From: Pseudomonadota bacterium
GTDB lineage: Bacteria; Pseudomonadota; Gammaproteobacteria; Burkholderiales; SG8-39
Length of the DNA: 18,132 nt
NCBI GenBank assembly: GCA_021825225.1
Contig: JAKAIH010000003.1
Span: 1 to 18,132, forward strand
Direction of reading: 5' to 3'
The notes under the pieces: model-generated
What the model was told of the DNA's origin: nothing
Database searches by the model: none
The model's input: the letters and a program-made list of their open reading frames with translations, nothing else
Part shown: in pieces, positions 8,625 through 16,748 of the stretch
Layout of the letters: every line of letters begins with the position of its first letter
How positions within the stretch are numbered: position 1 is the stretch's first letter
Made by a program: the position numbers and the translations under genes

Positions 8625-9557
8625 ATGGGACAAAAAATCCACCCGATCGGGTTCCGCCTCGCAGTCAACAAGAACTGGGGCTCGCGCTGGTTCGCCAACA
8701 GCAAGAACTTCGGCGCCATGCTCAACGAAGACCTGAAGGTACGTGACTACCTGAAGAAGAAGCTCGCACACGCCTCGGTAGGCCGTGTGGTGATCGAGCG
8801 TCCGGCCAAGGACGCACGTATCACCATCCACAGCGCCCGCCCCGGCGTAGTCATCGGCAAGAAAGGCGAGGACATCGAGGTGCTCAAGGCAGACCTGCGC
8901 AAGATGCTGGGCGTGCAGATGGTGCACGTCAACATCGAGGAGATCAGGAAACCCGAGATCGATGCACAGCTTATAGCCGATTCGATTGCGCAGCAGCTGG
9001 AGAAACGCATTATGTTCCGCCGCGCGATGAAGCGCGCAATGCAAAATGCGATGCGCCTGGGCGCTCAGGGCATCAAGATCGCGAGTTCGGGCAGATTGAA
9101 CGGCATCGAGATCGCGCGCAACGAGTGGTACCGCGAGGGCCGCGTGCCCCTGCATACGCTGCGCGCCGACATCGATTACGGTTTCGGTGAGGCTAAGACC
9201 ACGTATGGCGTGATCGGTATCAAAGTGTGGGTGTACAAGGGCGAAACCGTGGGCAAGAACGAGCAGCCCGTAGCTGTGCCGGGTGCCGCACCGGAGGAAA
9301 TGCCGGCGCCGAGGAAGGCGAGAAAAGCTCCGGCCCCGGCGGCCACGAGCGAAGGTACCGCGGCCAAACCCGAAGGCGAGGCAAAACCCAAGGCTGCGAC
9401 GCGTGCGCGCAAGAAGCCTGTTGCGAGCGACACCGCCAAAGGCAGCGACGAGCCCAAGTCCGAAGCTGCGGCCGAAGGTTCGGCCGATGAATCCGCCAAA
9501 CCCGCAGCCAAGGCCAAGACAACGGTCCGGCGCGTGACGAAGAAGACAGGAGCGTAA
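8625..9557 (+). CDS. rpsC: 30S ribosomal protein S3 with long C-terminal tail
   Basis: S3 forms the mRNA entry channel with S4 and S5 and has helicase activity on mRNA. The N-terminal domain ([12 protein letters not shown]), the type II KH domain with VIGKKG at residues 76-81, and the C-terminal domain ([30 protein letters not shown]) together cover about 210 residues. After WVYKGE a further ~100 residues follow, rich in Ala, Lys, Pro and Glu, with no predicted fold. Common S3 proteins are ~210-235 aa; this one is 310. AGGGAC precedes the ATG. rplP starts one base after the stop. Confidence 0.97.
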   Translation: MGQKIHPIGFRLAVNKNWGSRWFANSKNFGAMLNEDLKVRDYLKKKLAHASVGRVVIERPAKDARITIHSARPGVVIGKKGEDIEVLKADLRKMLGVQMVHVNIEEIRKPEIDAQLIADSIAQQLEKRIMFRRAMKRAMQNAMRLGAQGIKIASSGRLNGIEIARNEWYREGRVPLHTLRADIDYGFGEAKTTYGVIGIKVWVYKGETVGKNEQPVAVPGAAPEEMPAPRKARKAPAPAATSEGTAAKPEGEAKPKAATRARKKPVASDTAKGSDEPKSEAAAEGSADESAKPAAKAKTTVRRVTKKTGA

Positions 9558-9558
9558 G

Positions 9559-9972
9559 ATGCTTCAACCATCCAGGACGAAATACCGCAAGCAGCAGAAA
9601 GGCCGCAACAAGGGCATCGCTACGCGCGGCAACAAGGTGTCATTCGGCGAGTTCGGGCTCAAGGCCATAGGCCGCGGCCGGCTTACCGCGCGCCAGATCG
9701 AGGCAGCGCGCCGCGCCATGACCCGCCACATCAAGCGCGGCGGCCGCATCTGGATCCGGATTTTTCCGGACAAGCCGATTTCGCAGAAGCCGGCCGAGGT
9801 GCGCATGGGCAATGGCAAGGGCAATCCGGAGTATTTCGTGGCCGAAATCGTGCCCGGCAAAGTGCTGTACGAAATGGACGGCGTGGACGAGGTGCTGGCG
9901 CGGCAGGCGTTTCGCCTCGCGGCAGCCAAGCTGCCGATCGCGACCGCCTTTGTCCACCGTTTAGTGGGGTAG
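9559..9972 (+). CDS. rplP: 50S ribosomal protein L16
   Basis: L16 contacts A-site tRNA and helps complete the 50S subunit. The 137-aa product begins [15 protein letters not shown] and has the [19 protein letters not shown] and [19 protein letters not shown] segments. Arg82 in VRMG matches the arginine that is hydroxylated by a YcfD-type oxygenase in E. coli. The length is standard. The ribosome site AGGAG lies inside the end of rpsC, so coupling to that gene is likely. Confidence 0.98.
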   Translation: MLQPSRTKYRKQQKGRNKGIATRGNKVSFGEFGLKAIGRGRLTARQIEAARRAMTRHIKRGGRIWIRIFPDKPISQKPAEVRMGNGKGNPEYFVAEIVPGKVLYEMDGVDEVLARQAFRLAAAKLPIATAFVHRLVG

Positions 9973-9976
9973 AGCG

Positions 9977-10171
9977 ATGAAACCAAGTGAACTGCGCGCC
10001 AAGGACGTGGCGCAGCTGAACCAGGAACTGAATGACCTGTTGAAGGCGCAATTCAGCCTTCGCATGCAGGTTGCGACTCAGCAGCTGACCAATAATAGCC
10101 AGCTGAAGAAGACCCGCCGCGATATCGCGCGGGTGCGCACCATCATTGCACAGAAGGCGGCAAGCAAATGA
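9977..10171 (+). CDS. rpmC: 50S ribosomal protein L29
   Basis: This 64-aa protein is L29, a two-helix protein near the tunnel exit next to L23. It shows the usual [27 protein letters not shown] helix and the second helix [15 protein letters not shown]. The length is standard. It starts 4 nt after rplP, and its stop overlaps the rpsQ start as ATGA. Confidence 0.97.
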   Translation: MKPSELRAKDVAQLNQELNDLLKAQFSLRMQVATQQLTNNSQLKKTRRDIARVRTIIAQKAASK

Positions 10172-10449
10172 GCGATACCCAAACAGCCAAAGCAAGCAAA
10201 GTCGTGCGCGCCCTTACCGGCCGCGTGGTTAGCGACAAGATGAACAAGACGGTCACTGTGTTGATCGAGCGCCGCGTACGGCACCCGGTGGTGGGCAAGA
10301 TCGTGACCCGGTCGAGGAAATACCACGCCCACGCAGAGAATAACGAGTACAAGGTCGGCGACTTGGTGATGATCGAAGAGACGCGCCCGATTTCCAAGAC
10401 CAAGGCGTGGAAAGTCACCAAACTGCTCGAGAAAGGCAAGAACATTTAA
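10168..10449 (+). CDS. rpsQ: 30S ribosomal protein S17
   Basis: S17 is an early 16S rRNA binder with an OB fold. The 93-aa product has [20 protein letters not shown], the [18 protein letters not shown] signature and the ending [13 protein letters not shown]. It begins with a ~10-residue polar extension ([10 protein letters not shown]). It starts inside the rpmC stop and is the last gene of the S10 operon. A 176-nt non-coding region with the spc promoter follows. Confidence 0.98.
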   Translation: MSDTQTAKASKVVRALTGRVVSDKMNKTVTVLIERRVRHPVVGKIVTRSRKYHAHAENNEYKVGDLVMIEETRPISKTKAWKVTKLLEKGKNI

Positions 10450-10463
10450 GCCGGATAAAGTCC

Positions 10464-10492
10464 TTGCCCCGGCAGCGTGGCTCGGATATAAT
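10464..10492 (+). promoter_or_regulatory. spc operon promoter
   Basis: TTGCCC (10464-10469) and a perfect TATAAT (10487-10492) are 17 bp apart. This places a sigma70-type promoter between rpsQ and rplN, the same location as the spc promoter of E. coli. Transcription would begin near 10499, leaving a leader of about 125 nt before rplN. There is no terminator in front of it, so S10-operon readthrough is also expected. Confidence 0.85.
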
Positions 10493-10573
10493 CCACCGTT
10501 TTTCGCGTTACCGCTTCGCTCAGGCTGGAGCGTTCAACCCGGACGGGTTCCAAGACTGGCCGCAATGTGTCTC

Positions 10574-10591
10574 GCACGCCTGATGGTGTGC
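10574..10591 (+). other. Hairpin in the spc leader
   Basis: GCACGCC and GGTGTGC pair over 7 bp (one G-T wobble) around a TGAT loop. It lies in the predicted 5' leader of the spc transcript, 35 nt before the rplN start codon, and just upstream of the GAGAGGAA ribosome site. No U-run follows. A regulatory role is inferred only from its position. Confidence 0.45.
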
Positions 10592-10625
10592 ACGCAAGCG
10601 GTCCAAGTTGGAGAGGAAACAAACC

Positions 10626-10994
10626 ATGATTCAGATGCAAAGTGTATTGGATGTGGCCGACAACACCGGCGCGCGCGCAGTGATGTGCATCAAGGTGCTG
10701 GGCGGCTCGAAACGGCGCTATGCCGGCATCGGCGACGTGATCAAGGTCAGCATCAAGGACTGCGCTCCGCGTGGCCGCGTGAAAAAGGGCGAGATTTACA
10801 GCGCCGTGGTGGTGCGCACCGCCAAGGGCGTGCGCCGTGCCGACGGTTCGCTGATCAAGTTCGACACCAACGCCGCGGTGCTGCTCAACGCGAAGCTCGA
10901 GCCGATCGGCACGCGCATATTCGGGCCGGTAACGCGCGAATTGCGCAACGAGCGCTTCATGAAAATCGTGTCGCTCGCGCCCGAAGTGCTGTAA
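10626..10994 (+). CDS. rplN: 50S ribosomal protein L14
   Basis: L14 forms an intersubunit bridge and is the docking site for silencing factor RsfS. The 122-aa product is the usual length: [19 protein letters not shown], the [20 protein letters not shown] segment and [12 protein letters not shown]. The ATG at 10626 is chosen because GAGAGGAA lies 8 nt upstream; the frame is open a little further to a TTG at 10608, but that codon precedes the ribosome site. It is the first gene of the spc operon. Confidence 0.98.
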   Translation: MIQMQSVLDVADNTGARAVMCIKVLGGSKRRYAGIGDVIKVSIKDCAPRGRVKKGEIYSAVVVRTAKGVRRADGSLIKFDTNAAVLLNAKLEPIGTRIFGPVTRELRNERFMKIVSLAPEVL

Positions 10995-11013
10995 CAGACG
11001 GGTTGATGTAACC

Positions 11014-11029
11014 AGGGGGCATGCCCCCT
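11014..11029. other. Perfect 16-nt palindrome between rplN and rplX
   Basis: AGGGGGCATGCCCCCT equals its own reverse complement. As RNA it gives a very stable 6-bp G/C stem closed by CATG. It lies in the 74-nt gap between rplN and rplX. No U-run follows, so it is not an ordinary terminator; an mRNA-stability element, a partial attenuator or a protein site are all possible. Confidence 0.6.
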
Positions 11030-11068
11030 CGCAGCTTCCCCAAGTCAGGAATATAGGAATCGAAGGCC

Positions 11069-11386
11069 ATGCAAAAGATTCGCAAGGGTGACGACGTGAT
11101 CGTCACCACCGGCAAGGACAAAGGCAAGCGCGGCACGGTACTGCGCCGTGTCGACGACAGGCACTTGCTGGTTGAGGGTATCAATCGCGCGAAGAAGCAT
11201 CAGAAGCCCAATCCGATGAAGAACCAGACCGGCGGCATTGTAGACATGGATATGCCGATCGACATCTCCAACGTTGCACTGTTCAACCCGCAAACGCAGA
11301 AGGGCGACCGCGTCGGCTTCAAGACGCTGGAGGACGGACGCAAGGTGCGTATATTCAAGTCCAACGGCGAAATAGTGGACGCCTGA
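11069..11386 (+). CDS. rplX: 50S ribosomal protein L24
   Basis: L24 starts 50S assembly by binding the 5' end of 23S rRNA. The 105-aa product has an N-terminal KOW motif ([20 protein letters not shown], residues ~4-23), the [14 protein letters not shown] segment and a [15 protein letters not shown] end. The length is standard. GAAGG lies 4 nt before the ATG. It is separated from rplN by a gap with a strong palindrome, while rplE follows after 13 nt. Confidence 0.98.
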   Translation: MQKIRKGDDVIVTTGKDKGKRGTVLRRVDDRHLLVEGINRAKKHQKPNPMKNQTGGIVDMDMPIDISNVALFNPQTQKGDRVGFKTLEDGRKVRIFKSNGEIVDA

Positions 11387-11399
11387 GAGAGAAAACGCT

Positions 11400-11939
11400 A
11401 TGGCACGCTTATACAGCTACTACAAAGAGACAGTGGTACCCGAGATGGTGAAGAAGTTCGGGTACAAGACCACGATGCAGGTCCCGCGTATCGAGAAGAT
11501 CACGCTCAACATGGGCGTGGGTGAGGCCGTCAACGACAAGAAGATCATGGACAACGCCGTCGGCGACATGACCAAGATCGCCGGGCAGAAACCGGTGGTG
11601 ACCTTGTCGAAAAAGCCCATAGCCGGCTTCAAAATCCGCAAAGGCCTGGCGATTGGCTGCATGGTGACCTTGCGCGGAGTGCGCATGTATGAGTTTCTCG
11701 ACCGCCTGGTCAGCATCGCGATACCGCGGATTCGCGATTTTCGCGGGCTGTCGCAGCGCGCTTTCGACGGCCGCGGCAACTACAACCTGGGTGTGAAAGA
11801 GCAGATCATTTTCCCAGAAGTCGAATACGACAAGATTGATGCCCTGCGCGGCATGAACATCAGCATCACCACCACTGCGAAGACCGACGAGGAAGCCAAA
11901 GCGCTGCTCGCGGCCTTCAAATTCCCGTTCAAGACCTGA
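11400..11939 (+). CDS. rplE: 50S ribosomal protein L5
   Basis: L5 binds 5S rRNA and contacts P-site tRNA. The 179-aa product shows [37 protein letters not shown], the P-site loop region, and [23 protein letters not shown]. The length is standard. The upstream GAGAGAAAA is only a weak ribosome site. In E. coli the start of rplE is where S8 represses the spc operon; I could not establish an equivalent structure by eye. Confidence 0.98.
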   Translation: MARLYSYYKETVVPEMVKKFGYKTTMQVPRIEKITLNMGVGEAVNDKKIMDNAVGDMTKIAGQKPVVTLSKKPIAGFKIRKGLAIGCMVTLRGVRMYEFLDRLVSIAIPRIRDFRGLSQRAFDGRGNYNLGVKEQIIFPEVEYDKIDALRGMNISITTTAKTDEEAKALLAAFKFPFKT

Positions 11940-11950
11940 AGGATTGCGCC

Positions 11951-12256
11951 ATGGCAAAAACCGCAGTCATCAACCGCAACGAAAAGCGTCGCAAGACCGT
12001 GAAGAAATTCGAGGTCAAGCGCGCGGCGCTGCTCGCCATCATCAACGATTTCAAGCAGCCCGAGGACGAGCGCATGGCGGCGCGCATGCAGTTGCAGCAA
12101 CTGCCGCGCAATGCAAGTCCCACGCGCTTGCGCAACCGCTGCAAGCTGACCGGCCGCCCGCGCGGTGTGTACCGTAAGTTCGGCCTGGGGCGCAACAAGC
12201 TGCGCGAGATCGCCATGCGCGGCGAAATCCCCGGCATGACCAAAGCCAGCTGGTGA
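11951..12256 (+). CDS. rpsN: 30S ribosomal protein S14 (zinc-independent form)
   Basis: S14 is a 30S head protein. The 101-aa product is the long form without the CxxC zinc pairs: only one Cys is present, in [11 protein letters not shown]. The family end [24 protein letters not shown] is complete. It begins 11 nt after rplE, with AAGGA upstream. S4 and L36 in this window are, by contrast, the Cys-rich forms. Confidence 0.98.
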   Translation: MAKTAVINRNEKRRKTVKKFEVKRAALLAIINDFKQPEDERMAARMQLQQLPRNASPTRLRNRCKLTGRPRGVYRKFGLGRNKLREIAMRGEIPGMTKASW

Positions 12257-12269
12257 GAGGAGACAAAGC

Positions 12270-12665
12270 ATGAGCATGACTGATCCGATCGCCGATATGC
12301 TGACCCGCATCCGCAATGCGCAACTTGCGGAAAAGCTGTCGGTGGCGATGCCTTCGTCGCGCGTCAAGGCGTCCATCGCCCAGGTGCTGAAGGACGAGGG
12401 CTACATCGAGGAATTCAAGGTTCGCGATGAGGACGGCAAGTCCGTTCTCGAGATTGGGCTGAAGTACTATGCGGGCGCGCCGGTGATCGAGAAGATCGAG
12501 CGTGTCAGCCGCCCCGGACTGCGCATTTACAAAGGCCGCGACGATATTCCCAAGATCATGAACGGGCTGGGAATTGCCATTGTCTCGACTTCCAGGGGCG
12601 TGATGACCGACAGAAAAGCGCGCGCCACGGGAATCGGCGGCGAAGTGCTGTGCATCGTGGCCTAA
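12270..12665 (+). CDS. rpsH: 30S ribosomal protein S8
   Basis: S8 binds the central domain of 16S rRNA and, in E. coli, represses spc operon translation. The 131-aa product has [34 protein letters not shown] and the C-terminal signature [26 protein letters not shown] lies 7 nt before the first ATG (12270); a second in-frame ATG at 12276 would remove two residues. The length is standard. Confidence 0.98.
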   Translation: MSMTDPIADMLTRIRNAQLAEKLSVAMPSSRVKASIAQVLKDEGYIEEFKVRDEDGKSVLEIGLKYYAGAPVIEKIERVSRPGLRIYKGRDDIPKIMNGLGIAIVSTSRGVMTDRKARATGIGGEVLCIVA

Positions 12666-12677
12666 GGGAAGGAAATC

Positions 12678-13211
12678 ATGTCGCGAATCGGAAAAAATCC
12701 CATTGCAGTTCCCAAGGGTGTCGAGGTGACGCTATCGGCCGATCAGGTCGCGGTCAAGGGCCCGCTGGGCACGCTGACGCAGCGCTTGAGCAGTGACATC
12801 AAGATTGAACGCGAAGGCGACAATCTGCTGTGCGTGGTAAGGAACGACTCGACGCGGGCCAACGCGATGTCCGGCACAATTCGCGCCCTGGTTGCCAACA
12901 TGGTCCAGGGCGTGACCAAGGGTTTCGAAAGGAAACTGGTCTTGGTCGGCGTCGGCTACCGTGCGCAGGCGCAGGGCGACAAGCTCAACCTTGCGCTCGG
13001 GTTCTCGCATCCGGTGGTGCACCAGATGCCCAAGGGCGTCAAGGTCGAGACCCCGACCCAGACCGAGATCATTCTGCGCAGCAACGACAAGCAGCAGGTT
13101 GGCCAGGTGGCCGCCGAGGTGCGTGCCTATCGCAGTCCCGAGCCGTACAAAGGCAAGGGCGTGCGCTACGCGGACGAAAAAGTGGTCTTGAAAGAGACCA
13201 AGAAGAAGTAA
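12678..13211 (+). CDS. rplF: 50S ribosomal protein L6
   Basis: L6 sits near the sarcin-ricin loop and the factor-binding site. The 177-aa product consists of two related alpha/beta domains. It begins [17 protein letters not shown], with the middle [23 protein letters not shown] and the C-terminal signature [15 protein letters not shown]. The length is standard. AAGGAA precedes the ATG. rplR follows after 14 nt. Confidence 0.98.
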   Translation: MSRIGKNPIAVPKGVEVTLSADQVAVKGPLGTLTQRLSSDIKIEREGDNLLCVVRNDSTRANAMSGTIRALVANMVQGVTKGFERKLVLVGVGYRAQAQGDKLNLALGFSHPVVHQMPKGVKVETPTQTEIILRSNDKQQVGQVAAEVRAYRSPEPYKGKGVRYADEKVVLKETKKK

Positions 13212-13225
13212 GCGGAGCTAAAGTC

Positions 13226-13582
13226 ATGATAGATAGAAAAGAGGCGCGACTGCGCCGGGCACGTAGATCCCGTGCCAAGATTGCCGAACTCAAGGCGGTG
13301 CGTCTGGCGGTGCATCGCACCAACAGCCACATTTATGCGCAGGTGATTTCGGCCTGCGGCACCAAGGTCTTGACTGCAGCCTCGACGCTGGAGAAGGAAG
13401 TGCGCGCGAGCATCGCCAACGGCGGCAACGTCAAGGCGGCCGAGGCCGTCGGCAAGCGCATCGCTGCCAAGGCCAAACAGCTCGGCATCGAGAAAGTGGC
13501 ATTCGACCGCGGCGGCCTGCAGTACCACGGACGCGTCAAGGCGCTGGCGGAAGCGGCGCGCGAAGCCGGGCTCAAGTTCTAA
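13226..13582 (+). CDS. rplR: 50S ribosomal protein L18
   Basis: L18 binds 5S rRNA with L5. The 118-aa product begins [19 protein letters not shown] and shows [11 protein letters not shown], the [10 protein letters not shown] segment, and an [34 protein letters not shown] end. The frame runs open well upstream, through rplF out of frame, but the ATG at 13226 with GGAG nearby gives the family's normal length. rpsE starts 12 nt after its stop. Confidence 0.97.
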   Translation: MIDRKEARLRRARRSRAKIAELKAVRLAVHRTNSHIYAQVISACGTKVLTAASTLEKEVRASIANGGNVKAAEAVGKRIAAKAKQLGIEKVAFDRGGLQYHGRVKALAEAAREAGLKF

Positions 13583-13594
13583 TCGAGGACGAAT

Positions 13595-14128
13595 ATGGCG
13601 AAGATGCAGGGCAGGATGCAGGGCAAGATGCAGGGGCAGGATGACCGCGGCGACGGCCTGCGCGAAAAAATGGTCGCGATCAACCGCGTCACCAAGGTGG
13701 TGAAGGGCGGCCGCATTCTGAGCTTTGCCGCGCTTACCGTGGTCGGCGACGGCGACGGCGGCGTCGGCATGGGCAAGGGCAAATCGCGCGAGGTTCCGGT
13801 GGCGGTGCAAAAAGCCATGGAAGAAGCGCGGCGCAAGATGTTCCGCGTCAGCCTGAAGAACGGCACGCTGCATCATGCGGTGATGGGACGCCACGGCGCG
13901 GCCAAGGTATACATGCAACCGGCATCCGAAGGCACGGGCATCATCGCCGGCGGCGCCATGCGCGCCGTATTCGAGGTCATGGGCGTCACCAACGTGCTTG
14001 CCAAGTGCATCGGTTCGGGCAGTCCCTACAACGTGGTACGCGCCACCCTGCAGGGCTTGAAAGCCATGAACACACCGTCCGAGATCGCCGCCAAGCGCGG
14101 CAAATCGGTCGAAGAAATCACCGGCTGA
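13595..14128 (+). CDS. rpsE: 30S ribosomal protein S5
   Basis: S5 lines the mRNA entry site and affects decoding fidelity. The 177-aa product has the N-terminal double-stranded-RNA-binding-like domain ([21 protein letters not shown], then [21 protein letters not shown]) and the C-terminal domain ([24 protein letters not shown]). Its first 15 residues are a threefold MQG repeat encoded by a 12-nt tandem repeat. AGGAC is upstream of the first ATG; three further in-frame ATGs follow inside the repeat. Confidence 0.98.
   Translation: MAKMQGRMQGKMQGQDDRGDGLREKMVAINRVTKVVKGGRILSFAALTVVGDGDGGVGMGKGKSREVPVAVQKAMEEARRKMFRVSLKNGTLHHAVMGRHGAAKVYMQPASEGTGIIAGGAMRAVFEVMGVTNVLAKCIGSGSPYNVVRATLQGLKAMNTPSEIAAKRGKSVEEITG
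13604..13639 (+). repeat. Three 12-nt tandem repeats at the start of rpsE
   Basis: ATGCAGGGCAGG, ATGCAGGGCAAG and ATGCAGGGGCAG lie head to tail and in frame, encoding [12 protein letters not shown]. The repeat unit equals four codons, so copy-number change by slippage would keep the frame. Confidence 0.85.
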
Positions 14129-14136
14129 GGGCAATC

Positions 14137-14319
14137 ATGGCGGACAAGAAACTCAAAGTTACCCTGGTGAAAAGCGTGATCGGCTGCAAGGCCGCGCATC
14201 GAGCGACGGTGCGCGGGCTGGGCTTGAAGCGCATCAATCACACCGTGGAATTGCAGGACACCCCTGCGGTGCGCGGCATGATCAACAAGGTCTACTACCT
14301 GGTGAAGTGCGAGGCATAA
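14137..14319 (+). CDS. rpmD: 50S ribosomal protein L30
   Basis: This 60-aa protein is L30 of the 50S subunit. It shows [35 protein letters not shown] and the ending [12 protein letters not shown]. The ATG at 14137 lies 8 nt after the rpsE stop; GAGGG overlaps that stop. Its TAA is followed at once by the rplO ATG, without a base between them. Confidence 0.97.
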   Translation: MADKKLKVTLVKSVIGCKAAHRATVRGLGLKRINHTVELQDTPAVRGMINKVYYLVKCEA

Positions 14320-14964
14320 ATGCAGCTTAATACGATCAAGCCTGCGGCAGGCGCTAAACGTGCGCGCCGCCGCGTCGGCCGCGGCATCGGTTCCGGCCTG
14401 GGCAAGACCGCGGGACGCGGCCACAAAGGCCAGAAGTCTCGTTCCGGCGGTTTTCACAAAGTCGGTTTCGAGGGCGGCCAGATGCCGCTGCAGCGGCGCT
14501 TGCCCAAGCGCGGCTTCAATTCGCTCGCGCGCGGCTTGACCGCCGAAGTGCGTCTGTCCGACCTGCAGAAAATGCAGCTTGCAGACATCGATCTGAAGGC
14601 GCTGAAAGAGGCTGGCGTAGTGCCGGAGGCAACCGAGGCCGTCAAAGTCATCCTGTCAGGAAAGATCGAGCGCAAGCTCAGTTTGAGTGGCCTGCGGGTC
14701 ACCAAGGGTGCCAGGGCGGCGATCGAAGCAGCCGGCGGCAGCATCGCCGCGCTGGAAGAAAAGGCGCCGGTAGGCAAGGGCAAAAAAGCCAAAGCCAGGG
14801 CTGAAGCGATCGCCAAGGCGAAAGCCAGGGCCGAAGCCCCCAAGGGGGACGCAGCCAAACCTGCGGAAAAAGTGAAGGCCAAGCCCAAGGCCCCCAAGGC
14901 AGGCGCGGGCGAACCGGCTCCCAAGGAGAAATCCAAATCCAAGGCAAAGGGCGAGAAGGCTTAA
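14320..14964 (+). CDS. rplO: 50S ribosomal protein L15 with long C-terminal tail
   Basis: L15 is a late-assembly 50S protein. Residues 1-146 are the normal L15: [55 protein letters not shown], and ending SIAALE. Usual proteins stop there (~144 aa), but this one continues for 68 more residues made almost only of Lys, Ala, Pro, Glu and Gly. A 17-nt unit in this tail occurs twice, 30 nt apart (14791-14807 and 14821-14837), with a single mismatch. The start abuts the rpmD stop; the ribosome site would lie inside rpmD and is weak. Confidence 0.97.
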   Translation: MQLNTIKPAAGAKRARRRVGRGIGSGLGKTAGRGHKGQKSRSGGFHKVGFEGGQMPLQRRLPKRGFNSLARGLTAEVRLSDLQKMQLADIDLKALKEAGVVPEATEAVKVILSGKIERKLSLSGLRVTKGARAAIEAAGGSIAALEEKAPVGKGKKAKARAEAIAKAKARAEAPKGDAAKPAEKVKAKPKAPKAGAGEPAPKEKSKSKAKGEKA

Positions 14965-14979
14965 GCGCCGCATAGCGAA

Positions 14980-16305
14980 ATGGCTACCCAGGCTCAAAAT
15001 ATCGGCAAGACCGGCAAGTACGGCGACCTGAAAAAGCGTCTGCTGTTCCTGCTCGGCGCTTTGCTCGTGTTCCGCATCGGTGCGCATATTCCGGTACCCG
15101 GAATCGATCCGAACACGCTCGCCGAACTGTTTAAGTCGCAACAGGGCGGGATCCTCGGCATGTTCAACATGTTCTCGGGCGGTGCTTTGTCGCGCTTCAC
15201 CATATTCGCTCTGGGGATCATGCCCTACATTTCGTCCTCGATCATCATGCAGCTGATGACGACGGTGTCGCCGCAACTGGAGCAGTTGAAGAAGGAAGGT
15301 CAGGCAGGGCAGCGCAAAATCACCCAGTACACGCGCTACGGCACGGTGTTTCTGGCGCTGTTCCAGGCGACCGGGATTTCCATTGCACTGGAGTCGCAGC
15401 CCGGACTGGTGCTTGATCCCGGGCTCCTTTTCCGCTTCGTCACCGTCAGCACGCTGGTGACCGGGACCATGTTCCTCATGTGGCTGGGCGAGCAGATCAC
15501 CGAGCGCGGCCTGGGCAACGGCATCTCGATCATCATCTTCGCCGGTATTGCCGCGGGCCTGCCCAACGCCGTCGGCGGCACGCTGGAACTGGTGCGCACC
15601 GGTGCCATGCATCCGCTTACTGCGTTGCTGGTGGCCACGGCGGTGGTGCTCGTGACTTGGGCGGTGTGTTTCGTCGAACGCGGACAGCGCAAGATCCTGG
15701 TGAACTACGCCAAACGCCAGGTCGGCAACAAGATCTATGGCGGCCAGGCCTCGCACCTGCCGTTCAAGCTCAACATGGCCGGCGTGATCCCACCGATTTT
15801 CGCCTCGAGCATCATTCTGTTTCCGGCGACCCTGGCGGGCTGGTTCGGACGCAGCGAAAGCATGAGTTGGCTGCGCGATATCTCCAGCACGCTTTCACCG
15901 GGGCAGCCGATCTACGTCATGCTGTATTCGAGCGCGATCATTTTCTTCTGTTTTTTCTATACCGCGTTGCAATACAACCCCAAGGAAACCGCGGATAACC
16001 TGAAAAAGAGCGGCGCGTTCGTTCCCGGCATTCGTCCCGGTGACCAGACCGCGCGCTATCTGGAAAAGATACTGACGCGGCTCACCATGGCTGGCGCGGT
16101 GTACGTGACCCTGGTCTGTCTGTTGCCGGAATTCCTGATCCTGAAATGGAACGTTCCATTCTATTTCGGCGGCACCTCGCTGTTGATTATCGTGGTGGTG
16201 ACCATGGATTTCATGTCGCAGGTACAGGCCTACATCATGTCGCATCAGTATGAAAGCCTGTTGAAGAAGGCCAATTTCAAGGGCGCCGGGTTCCCCACAC
16301 GCTGA
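14980..16305 (+). CDS. secY: Protein translocase channel subunit SecY
   Basis: SecY is the channel of the Sec translocon in the inner membrane. The 441-aa product fits the ten-helix family. Helix 1 ([23 protein letters not shown]) leads into the plug region with [15 protein letters not shown]. The second-helix signature [13 protein letters not shown], the [14 protein letters not shown] motif and the cytosolic loop with [17 protein letters not shown] follow. The start fits the family ([19 protein letters not shown]), but no good ribosome site lies before it. It starts 15 nt after rplO, so it may depend on coupling. The stop shares one base with the infA ATG (TGATG). Confidence 0.98.
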   Translation: MATQAQNIGKTGKYGDLKKRLLFLLGALLVFRIGAHIPVPGIDPNTLAELFKSQQGGILGMFNMFSGGALSRFTIFALGIMPYISSSIIMQLMTTVSPQLEQLKKEGQAGQRKITQYTRYGTVFLALFQATGISIALESQPGLVLDPGLLFRFVTVSTLVTGTMFLMWLGEQITERGLGNGISIIIFAGIAAGLPNAVGGTLELVRTGAMHPLTALLVATAVVLVTWAVCFVERGQRKILVNYAKRQVGNKIYGGQASHLPFKLNMAGVIPPIFASSIILFPATLAGWFGRSESMSWLRDISSTLSPGQPIYVMLYSSAIIFFCFFYTALQYNPKETADNLKKSGAFVPGIRPGDQTARYLEKILTRLTMAGAVYVTLVCLLPEFLILKWNVPFYFGGTSLLIIVVVTMDFMSQVQAYIMSHQYESLLKKANFKGAGFPTR

Positions 16306-16523
16306 TGGCGAAAGAAGACGTTATCGAGATGCAGGGGGAGATTGTGGAGAATCTCCCGAACGCGACCTTCAGGGTGAAACTGGAAAATGGTCACGTAGTG
16401 CTGGGACATATCTCGGGCAAGATGCGCATGCACTATATTCGCATCCTGCCGGGCGACAAGGTGACGGTGGAATTGACGCCGTATGATTTGACAAGAGCGC
16501 GGATCGTTTTCCGCGCAAAGTAG
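16305..16523 (+). CDS. infA: Translation initiation factor IF-1
   Basis: IF-1 blocks the 30S A site during initiation. The 72-aa product is a single S1-type OB fold and shows [50 protein letters not shown] and the end [11 protein letters not shown]. The length is exactly the family norm. Its ATG overlaps the secY stop by one base. Position between secY and rpmJ is standard in spc operons. Confidence 0.98.
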   Translation: MAKEDVIEMQGEIVENLPNATFRVKLENGHVVLGHISGKMRMHYIRILPGDKVTVELTPYDLTRARIVFRAK

Positions 16524-16571
16524 TCCGGGTGCGGGTGTAACAGCGCGGACCGGGCGGAGCAGGAGAGCACC

Positions 16572-16685
16572 ATGAAAGTACAGGCATCAGTAAAAAAGAT
16601 GTGCCGCAACTGCAAGGTAATCCGCAGGAAGAGGGTGGTGCGCGTGATTTGCACCAACCCGCGGCATAAACAGCGTCAAGGTTAA
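16572..16685 (+). CDS. rpmJ: 50S ribosomal protein L36 (zinc-binding form)
   Basis: This 37-aa gene reads [17 protein letters not shown], then a basic stretch and [11 protein letters not shown]. The zinc ribbon ligands are Cys11, Cys14, Cys27 and His32. AGGAG (16561-16565) lies 6 nt before the ATG. It is the last gene of the spc operon. The zinc-binding form is usually the one made when zinc is sufficient; a second, Cys-free copy may exist elsewhere. Confidence 0.97.
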   Translation: MKVQASVKKMCRNCKVIRRKRVVRVICTNPRHKQRQG

Positions 16686-16689
16686 TTGG

Positions 16690-16719
16690 CTGGCACAGAG
16701 CATGATATCAAGTTATAAT
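16690..16719 (+). promoter_or_regulatory. alpha operon promoter
   Basis: A perfect TATAAT is at 16714-16719. The best -35 is CTGGCA (16690-16695, four of six matches) at 18 bp. The element lies between rpmJ and rpsM, where the alpha operon promoter is expected. Transcription would start near 16726, only ~23 nt before rpsM. Confidence 0.7.
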
Positions 16720-16748
16720 TATCGGTTTCGCATTCTTGGGGTGAGCTA

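Noticed and set aside
12830..13225. Upstream extension of the rplR frame through rplF
   Set aside because: The extension is out-of-frame rplF sequence; the L18 family start and ribosome site are at 13226.
14656..15756. 366-codon minus-strand open frame across rplO and secY
   Set aside because: It lies opposite two certain genes, is low-complexity (Gly/Phe and His/Gln-rich), and has no family signature.
16691..16706. TGGCAC upstream of rpsM as a sigma54 -24 box
   Set aside because: No GC-containing -12 box at the required distance; a sigma70 -10 TATAAT at 16714 explains the site better.
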